Counted from the stretch's first letter, positions 26,507 through 35,373 are shown. The stretch: DNA of 64,000 nucleotides from Actinoplanes sp. L3-i22 (GCF_019704555.1 NZ_AP024745.1:5092501-5156500); one strand, 5' to 3'. The notes: a model not told the origin generated them from the letters alone. Program-made: numbers and translations.

Positions 26507-27388
26507 ATGGCCGATGTCCTGCCCTACCTCGACGCCGACGACGTGTTCGCGCTGCCGCCGGCCGAGGCGGTCGCGGCGATCGAGGCCGCGCTGCACGCCG
26601 GTCTCGACCCGTCCGCCGGAGTCCCGCGCAGCAGTGTGCCGCTGCGCCACGGGTCCATGCTGGTGATGCCCGCCGAGTCCGGCACGCACGCCGGGGTCAA
26701 GCTGGTGACGATCGCGCCGGGCAACGCCGAGCGTGGCCTGCCCCGGATCAACGCGCTCTACACCCTGTTCGACGCGGTCACCCTGCGACCGGCCGCGATC
26801 CTCGACGGCACCGCGCTGACCACCCTGCGCACGCCGGCGGTCTCCCTCGCCGCCGTCCACCGGTTCCTGCCGTCGGCGCCCCGGGTGGTCGTGTTCGGTG
26901 CCGGGCCGCAGGGCGCCGGGCACCTCGCGACGCTGCGCGCGCTGGTCACGCCCGCCTCGGTCACGGTGATCACGCGCAGCGGCGACGTCGGGCCCGGCGA
27001 GGCCGAAGCGGCGCTGCGGGCCGCGGACATGGTCGTCTGCGCCACCACCGCCCGGGCGCCGCTGTTCGACTCGGCGCTGCTGGGCGAGCGGGCGATCGTG
27101 ATCGCGGTCGGCTCGCACGAGCCGGACGCCCGGGAGGTCGACGCCGCGTTCTGCGCCCGCGCCACGGTGATCGTCGAGGACCGGGCGACCGCCCTGCGCG
27201 AGGCCGGCGACGTGATCCAGGCCGTCGCCGCGAACGCCTTCGACCCCGGCACGCTGCTCACCATCGCCGACGTGCTCCGGGGCGCGCCGGTGCCCTCCGG
27301 CCCGATCCTGTTCAAGGGCACCGGCATGGCCTGGCAGGACCTGGTCGTCGCCGAGGCGGTCCTGACCCGCTTCCGGAGCGCCCGATAG
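26507..27388 (+). CDS. ornithine cyclodeaminase / mu-crystallin family protein
   Basis: A 293-aa protein of the OCD/mu-crystallin family, which includes ornithine cyclodeaminase, alanine dehydrogenase and pyrroline-2-carboxylate reductase. The Rossmann segment VVVFGAGPQGAGHL, the preceding ILDGTALTTLRTPAVS and the HEPDAREVD loop are typical. The substrate-binding region HGSMLVMPAES and KLVTIAPGN is present. It is somewhat short, so the exact reaction is open. ATG follows TAGGGT (26495-26500) by 6 nt, indicating a leaderless transcript despite lying only 22 nt after the chemoreceptor gene. Confidence 0.87.
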   Translation: MADVLPYLDADDVFALPPAEAVAAIEAALHAGLDPSAGVPRSSVPLRHGSMLVMPAESGTHAGVKLVTIAPGNAERGLPRINALYTLFDAVTLRPAAILDGTALTTLRTPAVSLAAVHRFLPSAPRVVVFGAGPQGAGHLATLRALVTPASVTVITRSGDVGPGEAEAALRAADMVVCATTARAPLFDSALLGERAIVIAVGSHEPDAREVDAAFCARATVIVEDRATALREAGDVIQAVAANAFDPGTLLTIADVLRGAPVPSGPILFKGTGMAWQDLVVAEAVLTRFRSAR

Positions 27389-27397
27389 CGTGTCGCG

Positions 27398-28234
27398 GTG
27401 ATTGATGGATCGGCCGGATGGCTGCCGTGGGAGGTGGCCGTGGCCCTCGTCGAGCACGGTCACGCCGAGGTGGCCCGCCGCTACGCCGCGGACGGGGACG
27501 GGAACTGCGCCCGGGCGCTGGCCGGCCGCGACGAACCGGACGCCGCGCCGGCCGTGCCGCGCGACGGTGATCATCCGCACGAGCCGGCGCACGGGCCGGC
27601 CCGCAACGATCGGGAGGCGGAGCTTCGCGCGCTGCCCGGGCCACATGCGGCCGGCCGGCTCGCCTCCTGGTTGCAGGGCCAGGGCCGGATCGAGGAGGCG
27701 GTCGCCGTGCTGGAGCCCTGGGCCGGCGACGCGAACCTCGCCGCCGAGCTGGCCATCATGCTTGCCCGGCACGGCCGGGTGGACGAGGCCGCGGCGGTGC
27801 TGCGTGGCTTCCTGGCGGCCCACGAGCACGTCGAATGGGTGCTCGACCTGCTGTGTGACCTGTTGAGCCGGCACGGGCGGGCCGACGAGGCGCTGGCCGT
27901 CCTCGACGAGTGCGCGGGGCGGTATGCGGGTCTGACACCGGAGCTGCGCTACCGGCGCAGCGCGGTGCTGGTCGACTGCGGCCGGATCGAGCAGGCGGTC
28001 GCCGAGCTGCGGGATCATCCGGTGGAGGCCGCCGAGTTGCTGCTCGAGGCCGGGCGCCCGGAGCAGGGCCTGGCCGTCCTGCAATCCGGGCCGCACGGCA
28101 ATGCCGGTCTGCTGGCCAGGCTGCTGATCCGGCTGGGCCGGGTCGAGGAGGCCCTCGAGCCGTTCCGGGCGGAGGCCGCCGCCCGGGCGGACGCGGACGG
28201 AGCGTTCTGGCGCCGGTTCAGCGCCGATCGCTGA
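27398..28234 (+). CDS. helical-repeat (TPR-like) protein of unknown function
   Basis: A 278-aa soluble protein. The second half consists of short repeats of about 34 residues (GRIEEAVAVLEPWAG, GRVDEAAAVLRGFLA, GRADEALAVLDECAG, GRIEQAVAELRDH, GRPEQGLAVLQSG, GRVEEALEPFRAE), a degenerate tetratricopeptide-like array suited to protein binding. The N-terminal 80 residues have no recognised domain. It starts 9 nt after the upstream stop. TAGCGT (27386-27391) overlaps that stop and ends 6 nt before this GTG, so it may have its own promoter. Confidence 0.6.
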   Translation: MIDGSAGWLPWEVAVALVEHGHAEVARRYAADGDGNCARALAGRDEPDAAPAVPRDGDHPHEPAHGPARNDREAELRALPGPHAAGRLASWLQGQGRIEEAVAVLEPWAGDANLAAELAIMLARHGRVDEAAAVLRGFLAAHEHVEWVLDLLCDLLSRHGRADEALAVLDECAGRYAGLTPELRYRRSAVLVDCGRIEQAVAELRDHPVEAAELLLEAGRPEQGLAVLQSGPHGNAGLLARLLIRLGRVEEALEPFRAEAAARADADGAFWRRFSADR

Positions 28235-28270
28235 CCGCCGCCGGGGACTGGTCGCCGGGCACGCTTGAGC

Positions 28271-28351
28271 ACTTTTGCTTCCTCTGACAAAAGTTGGCGT
28301 TGGTCGATGGGAAAGATGGACACCGGGATTCAAAACTTTTAATGTCCCGGT
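28271..28351. promoter_or_regulatory. AT-rich nested palindromes upstream of the sugar dehydrogenase gene
   Basis: Two inverted repeats lie in the 209-bp leader. ACTTTTG (28271-28277) pairs with CAAAAGT (28288-28294). ACCGGGA (28322-28328) pairs with TCCCGGT (28345-28351) and encloses AAAACTTTT (28332-28340). The AT-richness stands out in this genome and suggests repressor sites for the two-gene lectin-enzyme operon. The regulator is unknown. Confidence 0.45.
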
Positions 28352-28443
28352 AACAAGCGCCGATCGGCGTGTGTCAATCAACGTGTGGGGCGCCCGGGCA
28401 TCCGTATGCCGGAAATGCCCCTCCGGGGAAGGGGCTCACTCCC

Positions 28444-31257
28444 ATGCCAGCCGTCCCTCGCCGCATCACCCCGTACCGAAGCAAAGCTCTTGCCTTTGCT
28501 CTTCTTCTTGTCGCCGGGCTCGTCGTGGTACCCGCCCCGGCGGCCGCGCATGACATCGATCCGAGTGACTTTCAGCAGGTCACCCTGGCCAAGGGCGAGC
28601 CCGAGGTGGGGGAGCCGATGAGCCTGGCGGTGCTGCCGGACCGGTCGGTCCTGCACACCGCGCGCAACGGGACGCTGCGGCGGACCGACGCGTCCGGCAC
28701 CACCGCCGTGGTCGGCACGCTCGCGGTCTACTCGCACGACGAGGAGGGGTTGCAGGGCGTCGGGGTCGATCCCGGGTTCGCGAGCAACCGATTTGTCTAC
28801 CTGTACTACGCGCCGCCGCTGAGCACCCCGGCCGGCGACTCGCCGGACTCCGGCACCGACTTCTCGGCCTGGCAGGGCGTCAACCGGCTGTCGCGGTTCA
28901 CGCTGACCGCGGACTGGAAACTGAGCGCCGAGAAGACCGTGCTCGATGTGCCGGCCTCGCGGGGCATCTGCTGTCACGTGGGCGGCGACATCGACTTCGA
29001 CGCGGCCGGCAACCTGTACCTGTCGACCGGTGACGACAGCAATCCGTTCCAGTCCGACGGGTACGCGCCGCTGGACGAGCGCACCGACCGGAACCCGGCC
29101 TTCGACGCGCAGCGCTCGGCCGGCAACACCAACGACCTGCGCGGCAAGATCCTGCGCATCAGGGTCGGCGCGGACGGCTCCTACACCAGCCCGGCCGGGA
29201 ACCTGTTCGCGCCGGGCACCGCCGGGACCCGGGCGGAGATCTACGCGATGGGCTTCCGCAACCCGTTCCGGCTCAGCGTCGACAAGCCGACCGGCGTGGT
29301 CTACGTCGGCGACTACGGGCCCGACGCGGGCGCGAGCTCGACCCGCGGACCGGGCGGGCAGGTCGAGTTCAACCGGATCACCGGGCCCGGCAACTTCGGC
29401 TGGCCCTACTGCACCGGCACGAACACCACGACCGAGACGTACGCCGATTTCAACTTCGCCACCGGCACGTCCGGCGCCAAGTTCGACTGCGCCGGCGGGG
29501 CCACCAACAACTCGCCGCGCAACACCGGCCTGAGCAAGCTGCCTCCGGCAAAACCCGCATGGATTCGGTACGGCGGTGACGCCGGCACGCCCCCGGAGTT
29601 CGGCACCGGCTCGGAGTCCCCGATGGCCGGCCCGGTCTACCACTACGACGCCGCCAACCCGTCGGCCACCAAGTTCCCGGCCGACCTGGACGGGCACTTC
29701 TTCGCCGGCGAGTTCGGCCGGGGCTGGATCAAGCCGATCCACCTGAACGCCGACGGGTCGGTCAACGAGATCGCGAACTTCCCGTGGAACGGCAAGCAGG
29801 TCATGGACCTGGCGTTCGGCCCGGACGGGGCGCTCTACGTGCTCGACTACGGCACCGGGTACTTCAACGGGGACGCGAACTCGGCGCTCTACCGCTACGA
29901 CTACGTGGGCGGCGGCAACAAGGCGCCGACCGCGGTCGCCACGGCCGACAAGACGAGCGGGCAGGCGCCGCTCGCGGTGAACTTCTCCTCGGCCGGATCC
30001 TCCGACCCCGAAGGCGGGGCGCTCACCTACGCGTGGAACTTCGGTGACGGCGCGACGTCGTCCGCGGCGAACCCGGCTCACACCTACAGCAGCAACGGCA
30101 CCTACAACGTCACGCTCACGGTCACCGATCCGCAGGGCGCGACCGGCAGCGGGGGAGTGCAGATCGGCGTGGGCAACACCGCGCCGACCGTCACGATCAC
30201 CACGCCGCTCAACGGGCAGCTGGTCAGCTTCGGCGACACCGTGCCGTACAGCATGACCGTCAGCGACCCCGAGGACGGCGCGGTCACCTGCGCGCGGGCG
30301 AAGATGACCTACGTGCTCGGCCACGACCAGCACGGACACCAGATCACCTCGTCGGCCGGCTGCACCGGGACGATCACCATCCCGGTCGACGGCGAGCACG
30401 ACTCGGCCGCCAACATCTTCCCGATCTTCGACGCCGAGTACGCCGACAACGGCGGCCTGATCACCCACAAGCAGCACATCCTGCAGCCGCGGCACCGGCA
30501 GGCCGAGCACTTCAAGACCTCGGCCGGGGTGGCCGTCTTCGACAAGCCGGAGGCCGAGGGCGGCAAGACGGTCGGCAACATCGAGAACGGCGACTGGATC
30601 GCGTTCGACCCGTACAACCTGGCCAACGCCAAGACGCTCAGCGCCCGGGTCTCGTCCGGCGGGGCCGGCGGCACACTGCAGGTCCGGGCCGGCTCGGCGA
30701 CCGGGACCGTGCTCGGCTCGGCGACCGTGCCGGTGACCGGGGCATGGAACGTGTTCACCGACGTCAGCACGGCGATCACCAACCCGCCGGCCGGCACCAC
30801 CACGCTGTACCTGACGTTCGCCGGCGGGGCCGGGGCGCTGTTCGACGTGGACGCGTTCACGTTCACCACCGGCGGGACCGGGGCGGTGCGCGGGTTCGCG
30901 AACAAGTGCCTGGACGTCAACGGGGGCGCGGTCACCGACGGGACGAAGATCCAGCTGTGGACGTGCAACGGGTCCGCGGCGCAGACCTGGGCGATCTCCG
31001 GGCAGGTCTGGCGCAACCCGCAGTCCGGCAAGTGCCTGGACGTGGCCGGGGGAGCGACCGTCAACGGGACGAAGGTGCAGCTCTACACGTGCAACGGGTC
31101 GGCGGCGCAGAACTGGGTGGCGTACCCCGATCACACCGTACGAAATCCGCAGTCGGGTCGTTGTCTTGACGTTTCCGAAGTGAAGTCCGACGACGGGCAG
31201 CAGATCCACATCTGGGACTGCCTGGCCGCCGCCAACCAGGTTTGGACGCTGCCGTGA
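28444..31257 (+). CDS. secreted soluble sugar dehydrogenase (GSDH fold) with PKD, CBM6-like and ricin-B domains
   Basis: A 937-aa secreted enzyme. Signal peptide about residues 1-36 (cleavage after AAA). The beta-propeller of the PQQ-dependent glucose/sorbosone dehydrogenase family spans about 45-485, with HDEEGLQGVGVDP, GGDIDFDAAGNLYLSTGD and EIYAMGFRNPFR. It would oxidise a sugar and pass electrons to an external acceptor; PQQ dependence is known for the family but not provable here. A PKD domain follows (about 495-578), then a linker domain, a CBM6-like domain (about 695-808) and a ricin-B lectin domain (about 813-937, three repeats). The start is ATG 28444 after GGGGAAGGGG. The stop overlaps the next start. 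Confidence 0.9.
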   Translation: MPAVPRRITPYRSKALAFALLLVAGLVVVPAPAAAHDIDPSDFQQVTLAKGEPEVGEPMSLAVLPDRSVLHTARNGTLRRTDASGTTAVVGTLAVYSHDEEGLQGVGVDPGFASNRFVYLYYAPPLSTPAGDSPDSGTDFSAWQGVNRLSRFTLTADWKLSAEKTVLDVPASRGICCHVGGDIDFDAAGNLYLSTGDDSNPFQSDGYAPLDERTDRNPAFDAQRSAGNTNDLRGKILRIRVGADGSYTSPAGNLFAPGTAGTRAEIYAMGFRNPFRLSVDKPTGVVYVGDYGPDAGASSTRGPGGQVEFNRITGPGNFGWPYCTGTNTTTETYADFNFATGTSGAKFDCAGGATNNSPRNTGLSKLPPAKPAWIRYGGDAGTPPEFGTGSESPMAGPVYHYDAANPSATKFPADLDGHFFAGEFGRGWIKPIHLNADGSVNEIANFPWNGKQVMDLAFGPDGALYVLDYGTGYFNGDANSALYRYDYVGGGNKAPTAVATADKTSGQAPLAVNFSSAGSSDPEGGALTYAWNFGDGATSSAANPAHTYSSNGTYNVTLTVTDPQGATGSGGVQIGVGNTAPTVTITTPLNGQLVSFGDTVPYSMTVSDPEDGAVTCARAKMTYVLGHDQHGHQITSSAGCTGTITIPVDGEHDSAANIFPIFDAEYADNGGLITHKQHILQPRHRQAEHFKTSAGVAVFDKPEAEGGKTVGNIENGDWIAFDPYNLANAKTLSARVSSGGAGGTLQVRAGSATGTVLGSATVPVTGAWNVFTDVSTAITNPPAGTTTLYLTFAGGAGALFDVDAFTFTTGGTGAVRGFANKCLDVNGGAVTDGTKIQLWTCNGSAAQTWAISGQVWRNPQSGKCLDVAGGATVNGTKVQLYTCNGSAAQNWVAYPDHTVRNPQSGRCLDVSEVKSDDGQQIHIWDCLAAANQVWTLP

Positions 31258-32912
31258 TTCGCATTCTGCTCAGTGTGCTGATGACGTTGACCGCGGCGCC
31301 CGCGGCCGACGCCTCCTACGACGTCCTGGTCTTCTCGAAGACCGCGGGTTTCCGCCACGACTCGATCGCCGCCGGCACCCAGGCCATCCGGGAACTCGGG
31401 GCGGCCGGCAATTTCACGGTCACCGCGACCGAGGACGCGGCGGCCTTCACCGACCTGTCGAAATATGAGGCGGTGGTCTTCCTCAACACGACCGGGGACG
31501 TGCTCGATGCGGCGCAGCAGACCGCGTTCGAGTCCTATGTCCGGGGCGGTGGCGGCTATGTCGGGGTGCACGCGGCGGCCGACACCGAATACGACTGGCC
31601 GTTCTACGGCGAGCTGGTCGGGGCCTGGTTCGCCTCGCATCCGGCCATTCAACCGGCGACGGTGAAAGTGGAGGATCGGGCGCAGGCGGCCACCGCGCAT
31701 CTGCCGCAGAGCTGGCCGCGGACCGACGAGTGGTACAACTACCGGACCAATCCGCGCAGCACCGCGCACGTGCTCGCCACCCTCGACGAGAGCTCCTACT
31801 CCGGTGGCGGAATGGGCGCGGATCATCCGCACGCGTGGTGCAAGACGCTCAGCTCCGGCCGGTCGTTCTACACCGGCGGCGGGCACACCATCGAGTCGTA
31901 TTCGGACCCGGCTTTCCGGGCCCATCTGCTCGGCGGGATCCGGTATGCGGCCGGGCGCTCGCACGCCGACTGCCGCCCGGAGAACGGGTACACCGCGCTC
32001 TACAACGGGACCACTACCGGCTGGTCGCAGGCCGGCCCCGGCGGTTTCACCAACGCCGACGCGACACTGTCGTCGACCGGCGGAATGGGGCTCTACTGGT
32101 ATTCGGCGAAGCAGTTCACCAGCTACTCGCTGAAACTGGACTGGAAGCTGACCGGGGACGACAACTCCGGGGTCTTCATCGGTTTCCCGGCGTCCAATGA
32201 TCCGTGGTCGGCGGTGAACAACGGCTACGAGATCCAGATCGACGCCACCGACACGGCCGATCGGACCACCGGCAGCGTCTACACCTTCCAGGGCCCGGAC
32301 TCGGCGGCGCGCGACGCCGCACTCAACCCGCCCGGCGAATGGAATGCCTACGAGATCCGGGTCGAGGGCGAGCACCTGCAGGTCTTCCTCAACAGCGTCA
32401 AAATCAACGACTTCACCAACACCGATTCGGTACGGTCATTGGCCGGTTACGTGGGCATCCAGAACCATGGGGACGCCGATCACGCGTCGTTCCGGAACGT
32501 GCGGATCAAGGAATTGGGCGGTCCCGCCGCGGCCGGCCCGGTCCGCGGCTTCGCGAACAAGTGCCTGGACGTCAACGGGGGCGCCTCGGCCGACGGGACG
32601 AAGATCCAGCTGTGGACGTGCAACGGGTCCGGGGCGCAGAACTGGGCGGTCAGCGGGCAGGTCTGGCGTAACCCGCAGTCCGGCAAGTGCCTGGACGTGG
32701 CCGGGGGCGCGACCGGCAACGGGACGAAGGTGCAGTTGTGGACGTGCAACGGGTCGGGGGCGCAGAACTGGGTGGCTTTCGCGGATCACACCGTACGAAA
32801 TCCGCAGTCGGGTCGTTGTCTTGATGTTTCCGAAGTGAAGTCCGACGACGGCCAGCAGATCCACATCTGGGACTGCCTCGCCGCCGCCAACCAGTTGTGG
32901 ACCCTGCCCTGA
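31254..32912 (+). CDS. secreted ThuA-like plus DUF1080 (3-keto-disaccharide hydrolase-like) protein with ricin-B domain
   Basis: A 552-aa secreted multidomain protein. A short signal peptide (about residues 1-18) precedes a ThuA-like domain (about 20-225, LVFSKTAGFRHDSI, GGYVGVHAAADTEYDW). Next is a DUF1080 / 3-keto-disaccharide hydrolase domain (about 240-420, GYTALYNGTTTGWSQ, FELDW-like LKLDWKL and NNGYEIQI). A ricin-B lectin tail (about 428-552) is nearly identical to that of the upstream protein. GTG 31254 overlaps the upstream stop by 4 nt, so translation is coupled. Both families occur in 3-keto-glycoside metabolism, which suggests it processes the product of the upstream dehydrogenase. 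Confidence 0.87.
   Translation: MIRILLSVLMTLTAAPAADASYDVLVFSKTAGFRHDSIAAGTQAIRELGAAGNFTVTATEDAAAFTDLSKYEAVVFLNTTGDVLDAAQQTAFESYVRGGGGYVGVHAAADTEYDWPFYGELVGAWFASHPAIQPATVKVEDRAQAATAHLPQSWPRTDEWYNYRTNPRSTAHVLATLDESSYSGGGMGADHPHAWCKTLSSGRSFYTGGGHTIESYSDPAFRAHLLGGIRYAAGRSHADCRPENGYTALYNGTTTGWSQAGPGGFTNADATLSSTGGMGLYWYSAKQFTSYSLKLDWKLTGDDNSGVFIGFPASNDPWSAVNNGYEIQIDATDTADRTTGSVYTFQGPDSAARDAALNPPGEWNAYEIRVEGEHLQVFLNSVKINDFTNTDSVRSLAGYVGIQNHGDADHASFRNVRIKELGGPAAAGPVRGFANKCLDVNGGASADGTKIQLWTCNGSGAQNWAVSGQVWRNPQSGKCLDVAGGATGNGTKVQLWTCNGSGAQNWVAFADHTVRNPQSGRCLDVSEVKSDDGQQIHIWDCLAAANQLWTLP
32546..32912 (+). repeat. duplicated ricin-B lectin module, second copy (first at 30889-31257)
   Basis: The last 120 or so codons of both secreted enzymes are close to identical in DNA, including synonymous positions. 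A low-GC stretch ending each module (31133-31195 and 32788-32850) is almost unchanged. This indicates recent duplication or gene conversion rather than ancient domain sharing. Confidence 0.85.
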
Positions 32913-32922
32913 GTCGTTGATG

Positions 32923-32960
32923 CGGCCGCCCGATTCCGAGGTTGCGGATGCGGGCGGCCG
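32923..32960 (+). terminator. terminator of the lectin-enzyme operon
   Basis: CGGCCGCCCG (32923-32932) pairs perfectly with CGGGCGGCCG (32951-32960) across an 18-nt loop, 10 nt after the stop. Confidence 0.7.
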
Positions 32961-33035
32961 GGTCCCGTTGCCGACGTGCTTTAGCTTGATTGAGGACTTC
33001 TCGAAGCGGACCCGTGGTGAAGGGCAGGCGGCCAG

Positions 33036-34199
33036 GTGATCATCACGGGTGGCGGCGAGCGGCTGCAGCTGCGGGATCGTCGCCGCCGGGCGTTCGACCT
33101 GCTGCTCGTGGAGGGACTGCTGCCCCCGGTTCTGCTCCTGGCCGGCGTGGTGATCGTCCGGTCCGGGCCGGCCGACTACCGGTGGCTGCCCGCGCTGGCC
33201 GGCATCACGGCCGGGTACTGGGGCCTGCTCGTGCTGCCGGCGTTCGTGGTTCGCCGCACGCTGGGCCGGCGGCGATCGTCGGCGCTGACCCCGGTGGGCA
33301 TCGAGGGCCTCTCCCCGTCCTCGCGAGGTCTGATCCTGTGGCCGGAAGTGGCCGGCATCCGCGCCGTCTGGCGGCCGACCGGCCGCCGCGTGCGAGTGGT
33401 CGGAAAAGACGGGCAGGCGGTACTGCTCTCCGGGCCCCGATCCGGGTGGTTACCCGATCGGCACTTCGATCGGGAACTGGCCGAGCTGCGGGAGTTCGCC
33501 GTCCGGCGCGGCGCCGCGATCGTTACGGGCGAGCCGGTCCGGACGCGGTCGCCGCTGGTCGCCGCCGGGCTGATCCTCGTCGCAGTGCTCACCGTCGCGG
33601 CCGGTCGGGTGGCCGACCGGGGAGCGGTGCTGCCGTGGACGCCGGTCGCCGCCAGTGCCGACGCTGCCTGCCCGGCACTGGACGCCGCCGGACTGAACAG
33701 CCGCTGGCCGGCGGACACCCGCGAATTCTTCGGCCGCGAGGAGAAGCGCTACGACATCGAGGACTACTCGCGCTGCAGATGGCGCAAGCCTGACCATCTT
33801 GACCTGAGGATCGGGGACCCGCCGTTCCGGTACCTGACCGTGACCATCGGCCGGTTCAAGCCGGACGCGGCGTCCAGCGCGGTCGCCTGGGCGGTGGGTG
33901 GCTATGACGACTACCGCACCAAGGTGGCCGGGGCCGAGCCGCTGGCCGGGGTGGGCGACGAGGCGGTCATCGGTGCGGTCCCCGACGACGAGCCGAACCT
34001 CGGCCCCACCGACGACGAGGTCCGCGTGCTGGCCCGCAAAGGCAACGTCATGGTTTACCTCACCCTGGAACGCAACTCGGTCGGGGGCAGTTCCATGGCC
34101 GAGACCAGGTCGACGGCTCAGACCCTGGTCGCGGCAATGCTCGCCGGCGTTCCCCTCGACTCGACGGAGCTGCGCCTGGGCTCCACCGAGCGCCGGTGA
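33036..34199 (+). CDS. membrane protein of unknown function with extracytoplasmic domain
   Basis: A 387-aa protein. Two hydrophobic helices at about residues 27-75 precede a cytoplasmic region with a PH-like pattern (VGIEGLSPSSRGLILWPEVAGIRAVW). A third helix lies at about 172-190. The C-terminal 190 residues would be outside and begin with DAACPALDAAGLNSRWPADT, a pattern like the ligand domain of DUF3558-type lipoproteins. No enzyme motif is visible. GTG 33036 is preceded by a weak AGGG. It is bracketed by two copies of the 3' end of the lectin gene (32890 and 34207), so it may have been inserted there. Function unknown. Confidence 0.68.
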   Translation: MIITGGGERLQLRDRRRRAFDLLLVEGLLPPVLLLAGVVIVRSGPADYRWLPALAGITAGYWGLLVLPAFVVRRTLGRRRSSALTPVGIEGLSPSSRGLILWPEVAGIRAVWRPTGRRVRVVGKDGQAVLLSGPRSGWLPDRHFDRELAELREFAVRRGAAIVTGEPVRTRSPLVAAGLILVAVLTVAAGRVADRGAVLPWTPVAASADAACPALDAAGLNSRWPADTREFFGREEKRYDIEDYSRCRWRKPDHLDLRIGDPPFRYLTVTIGRFKPDAASSAVAWAVGGYDDYRTKVAGAEPLAGVGDEAVIGAVPDDEPNLGPTDDEVRVLARKGNVMVYLTLERNSVGGSSMAETRSTAQTLVAAMLAGVPLDSTELRLGSTERR

Positions 34200-34206
34200 C
34201 CCGGCG

Positions 34207-34249
34207 ACCAGTTGTGGGCCTGCCTTGAGCCGTTGAGTCGGCCGCCCGC
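34207..34249 (+). repeat. vestige of a ricin-B gene 3' end
   Basis: About 43 bases match 32890-32932, which encode the last lectin residues, the stop and the start of the terminator of the upstream gene. There is one single-base deletion and about five substitutions. It is not part of any open gene here. Confidence 0.65.
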
Positions 34250-34273
34250 TCCGTGCGCATCGGAGCGGGCGGC
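34241..34273. terminator. hairpin between convergent genes
   Basis: A perfect 13-bp inverted repeat (34241-34253 and 34261-34273) with a 7-nt loop between the membrane-protein gene and the convergent small gene. Confidence 0.8.
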
Positions 34274-34300
34274 ACCATCGACATGCTCGCCCTGAGCTCG

Positions 34301-34600
34301 TCACGACCCGGTTGAATTCCACCACCGGTCAGTTCCGCAACCCACCTCGAAATGCCACCAGCCCTGCGACTCGCCGTCCGCGAGCACCTGCTGGATTCCA
34401 CCGAAATCGGCGTCGGCCGGCACATCGAACGCCGCGAGCGGCAACTCGGCGCTGAACACCTCGCCGCCCAGACCGAACCGCTCGAACGCGGAGTGGACAG
34501 CTGACGCGTAGGCACGCGCCGCCAACCGTGAGCTGATCACGACCCTCAACCGAGCCCGGGCACGGGGCCACGCATGATCGATAGCATCGGGCGTGGCCAC
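34301..34600 (-). CDS. small hypothetical protein
   Basis: About 99 aa. The reverse strand shows strong third-position GC bias throughout, which supports a real gene. The sequence RVVISSRLAARAYASAVHSAFERFGLGG followed by ELPLAAFDVPADADFGG and GWWHFEVGCGTDRWW looks like a folded small domain, but I do not recognise the family. GTG 34600 is an arbitrary choice: it would overlap the divergent SGNH hydrolase start by 8 bp. A downstream GTG at about residue 19, or an upstream start, is possible. Confidence 0.55.
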   Translation of the reverse strand: MATPDAIDHAWPRARARLRVVISSRLAARAYASAVHSAFERFGLGGEVFSAELPLAAFDVPADADFGGIQQVLADGESQGWWHFEVGCGTDRWWNSTGS

Positions 34601-35213
34601 TTCCCCGCATGCCCTGAACCATCCCACTGTCGTCTTCTACGGCGATTCGATCGTCACCGGATGGCGCGGCACCACTCACCCTCGCGCCCGCTGGTCCAGC
34701 CTGGTCAGCGACGAACTCGGCTGGCGCGAGGTAAACCTGTCCATCAACGGCATGGGCTACTTCCGGCGCCGCGGCGCCCGCGGCGGGGACGACCGCTACC
34801 TGCCGTCGGCCACCGACACGACACTTCTCGACGCCGCCATCCGCCTCGAACCGGACGCCGTCATCGTGTGCCTGGCCGCCAACGACATCCGCATGCTTCC
34901 TGAGCATGCGGCCGAGGTCCGTGGCGCCATCGAGCGCGACCTGACCCGGCTGCACGACGAACTCCCCGGCCGGCCGATTCTCGTCACCGTCTACTACACG
35001 GGTCTCGAGCTTTCCGAGCGCGCCATCCTGATCAACGGCTGGATTGCCGACACCGCGAAGCGCCTCGGCCTGCCATACTTCGACGCCTTCCCGAAGGCCA
35101 TCAACTACAACTACGCCCTGCTCTGCGACGACCACACCCATCCGAACGACGACGGGCACCGCGACCTCGCGGACGCAATCCTCCCAGTCTGCCGCTCTCT
35201 CCTGTCGCGCTGA
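34593..35213 (+). CDS. SGNH/GDSL-type hydrolase
   Basis: A 206-aa esterase or lipase-like protein. Block I has GDSIVTGW with the nucleophile Ser near residue 20. Block II Gly is in SINGMG, block III Asn in LAANDIR, and block V Asp/His in DDHTHPNDDGH. No signal peptide is seen, so it is probably cytoplasmic. GTG 34593 follows TAGCAT (34582-34587) by 5 nt, so it may be leaderless. The substrate is not predictable. A divergent hypothetical gene overlaps its start. Confidence 0.87.
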   Translation: MATSPHALNHPTVVFYGDSIVTGWRGTTHPRARWSSLVSDELGWREVNLSINGMGYFRRRGARGGDDRYLPSATDTTLLDAAIRLEPDAVIVCLAANDIRMLPEHAAEVRGAIERDLTRLHDELPGRPILVTVYYTGLELSERAILINGWIADTAKRLGLPYFDAFPKAINYNYALLCDDHTHPNDDGHRDLADAILPVCRSLLSR

Positions 35214-35373
35214 TAACAACCTGGGCGGCCAGCGTCCAGACGCTGTCCCCGGGCCAGCTCAGCAACAGTGAACTGGCCCTCCCGCGCACAGGCAAGCGGT
35301 CACCCCCAGAGAACGACGGGACCCGGGAATGGCGTGCGGCCTCGGGAGCCGGGCACGTAGTCTCGGCCGGCGT

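Noticed and set aside
28322..28351. DosR-like box before the sugar dehydrogenase gene
   Set aside because: CCGGGA and TCCCGG are 16 bp apart, not 4, so the DosR geometry is absent.
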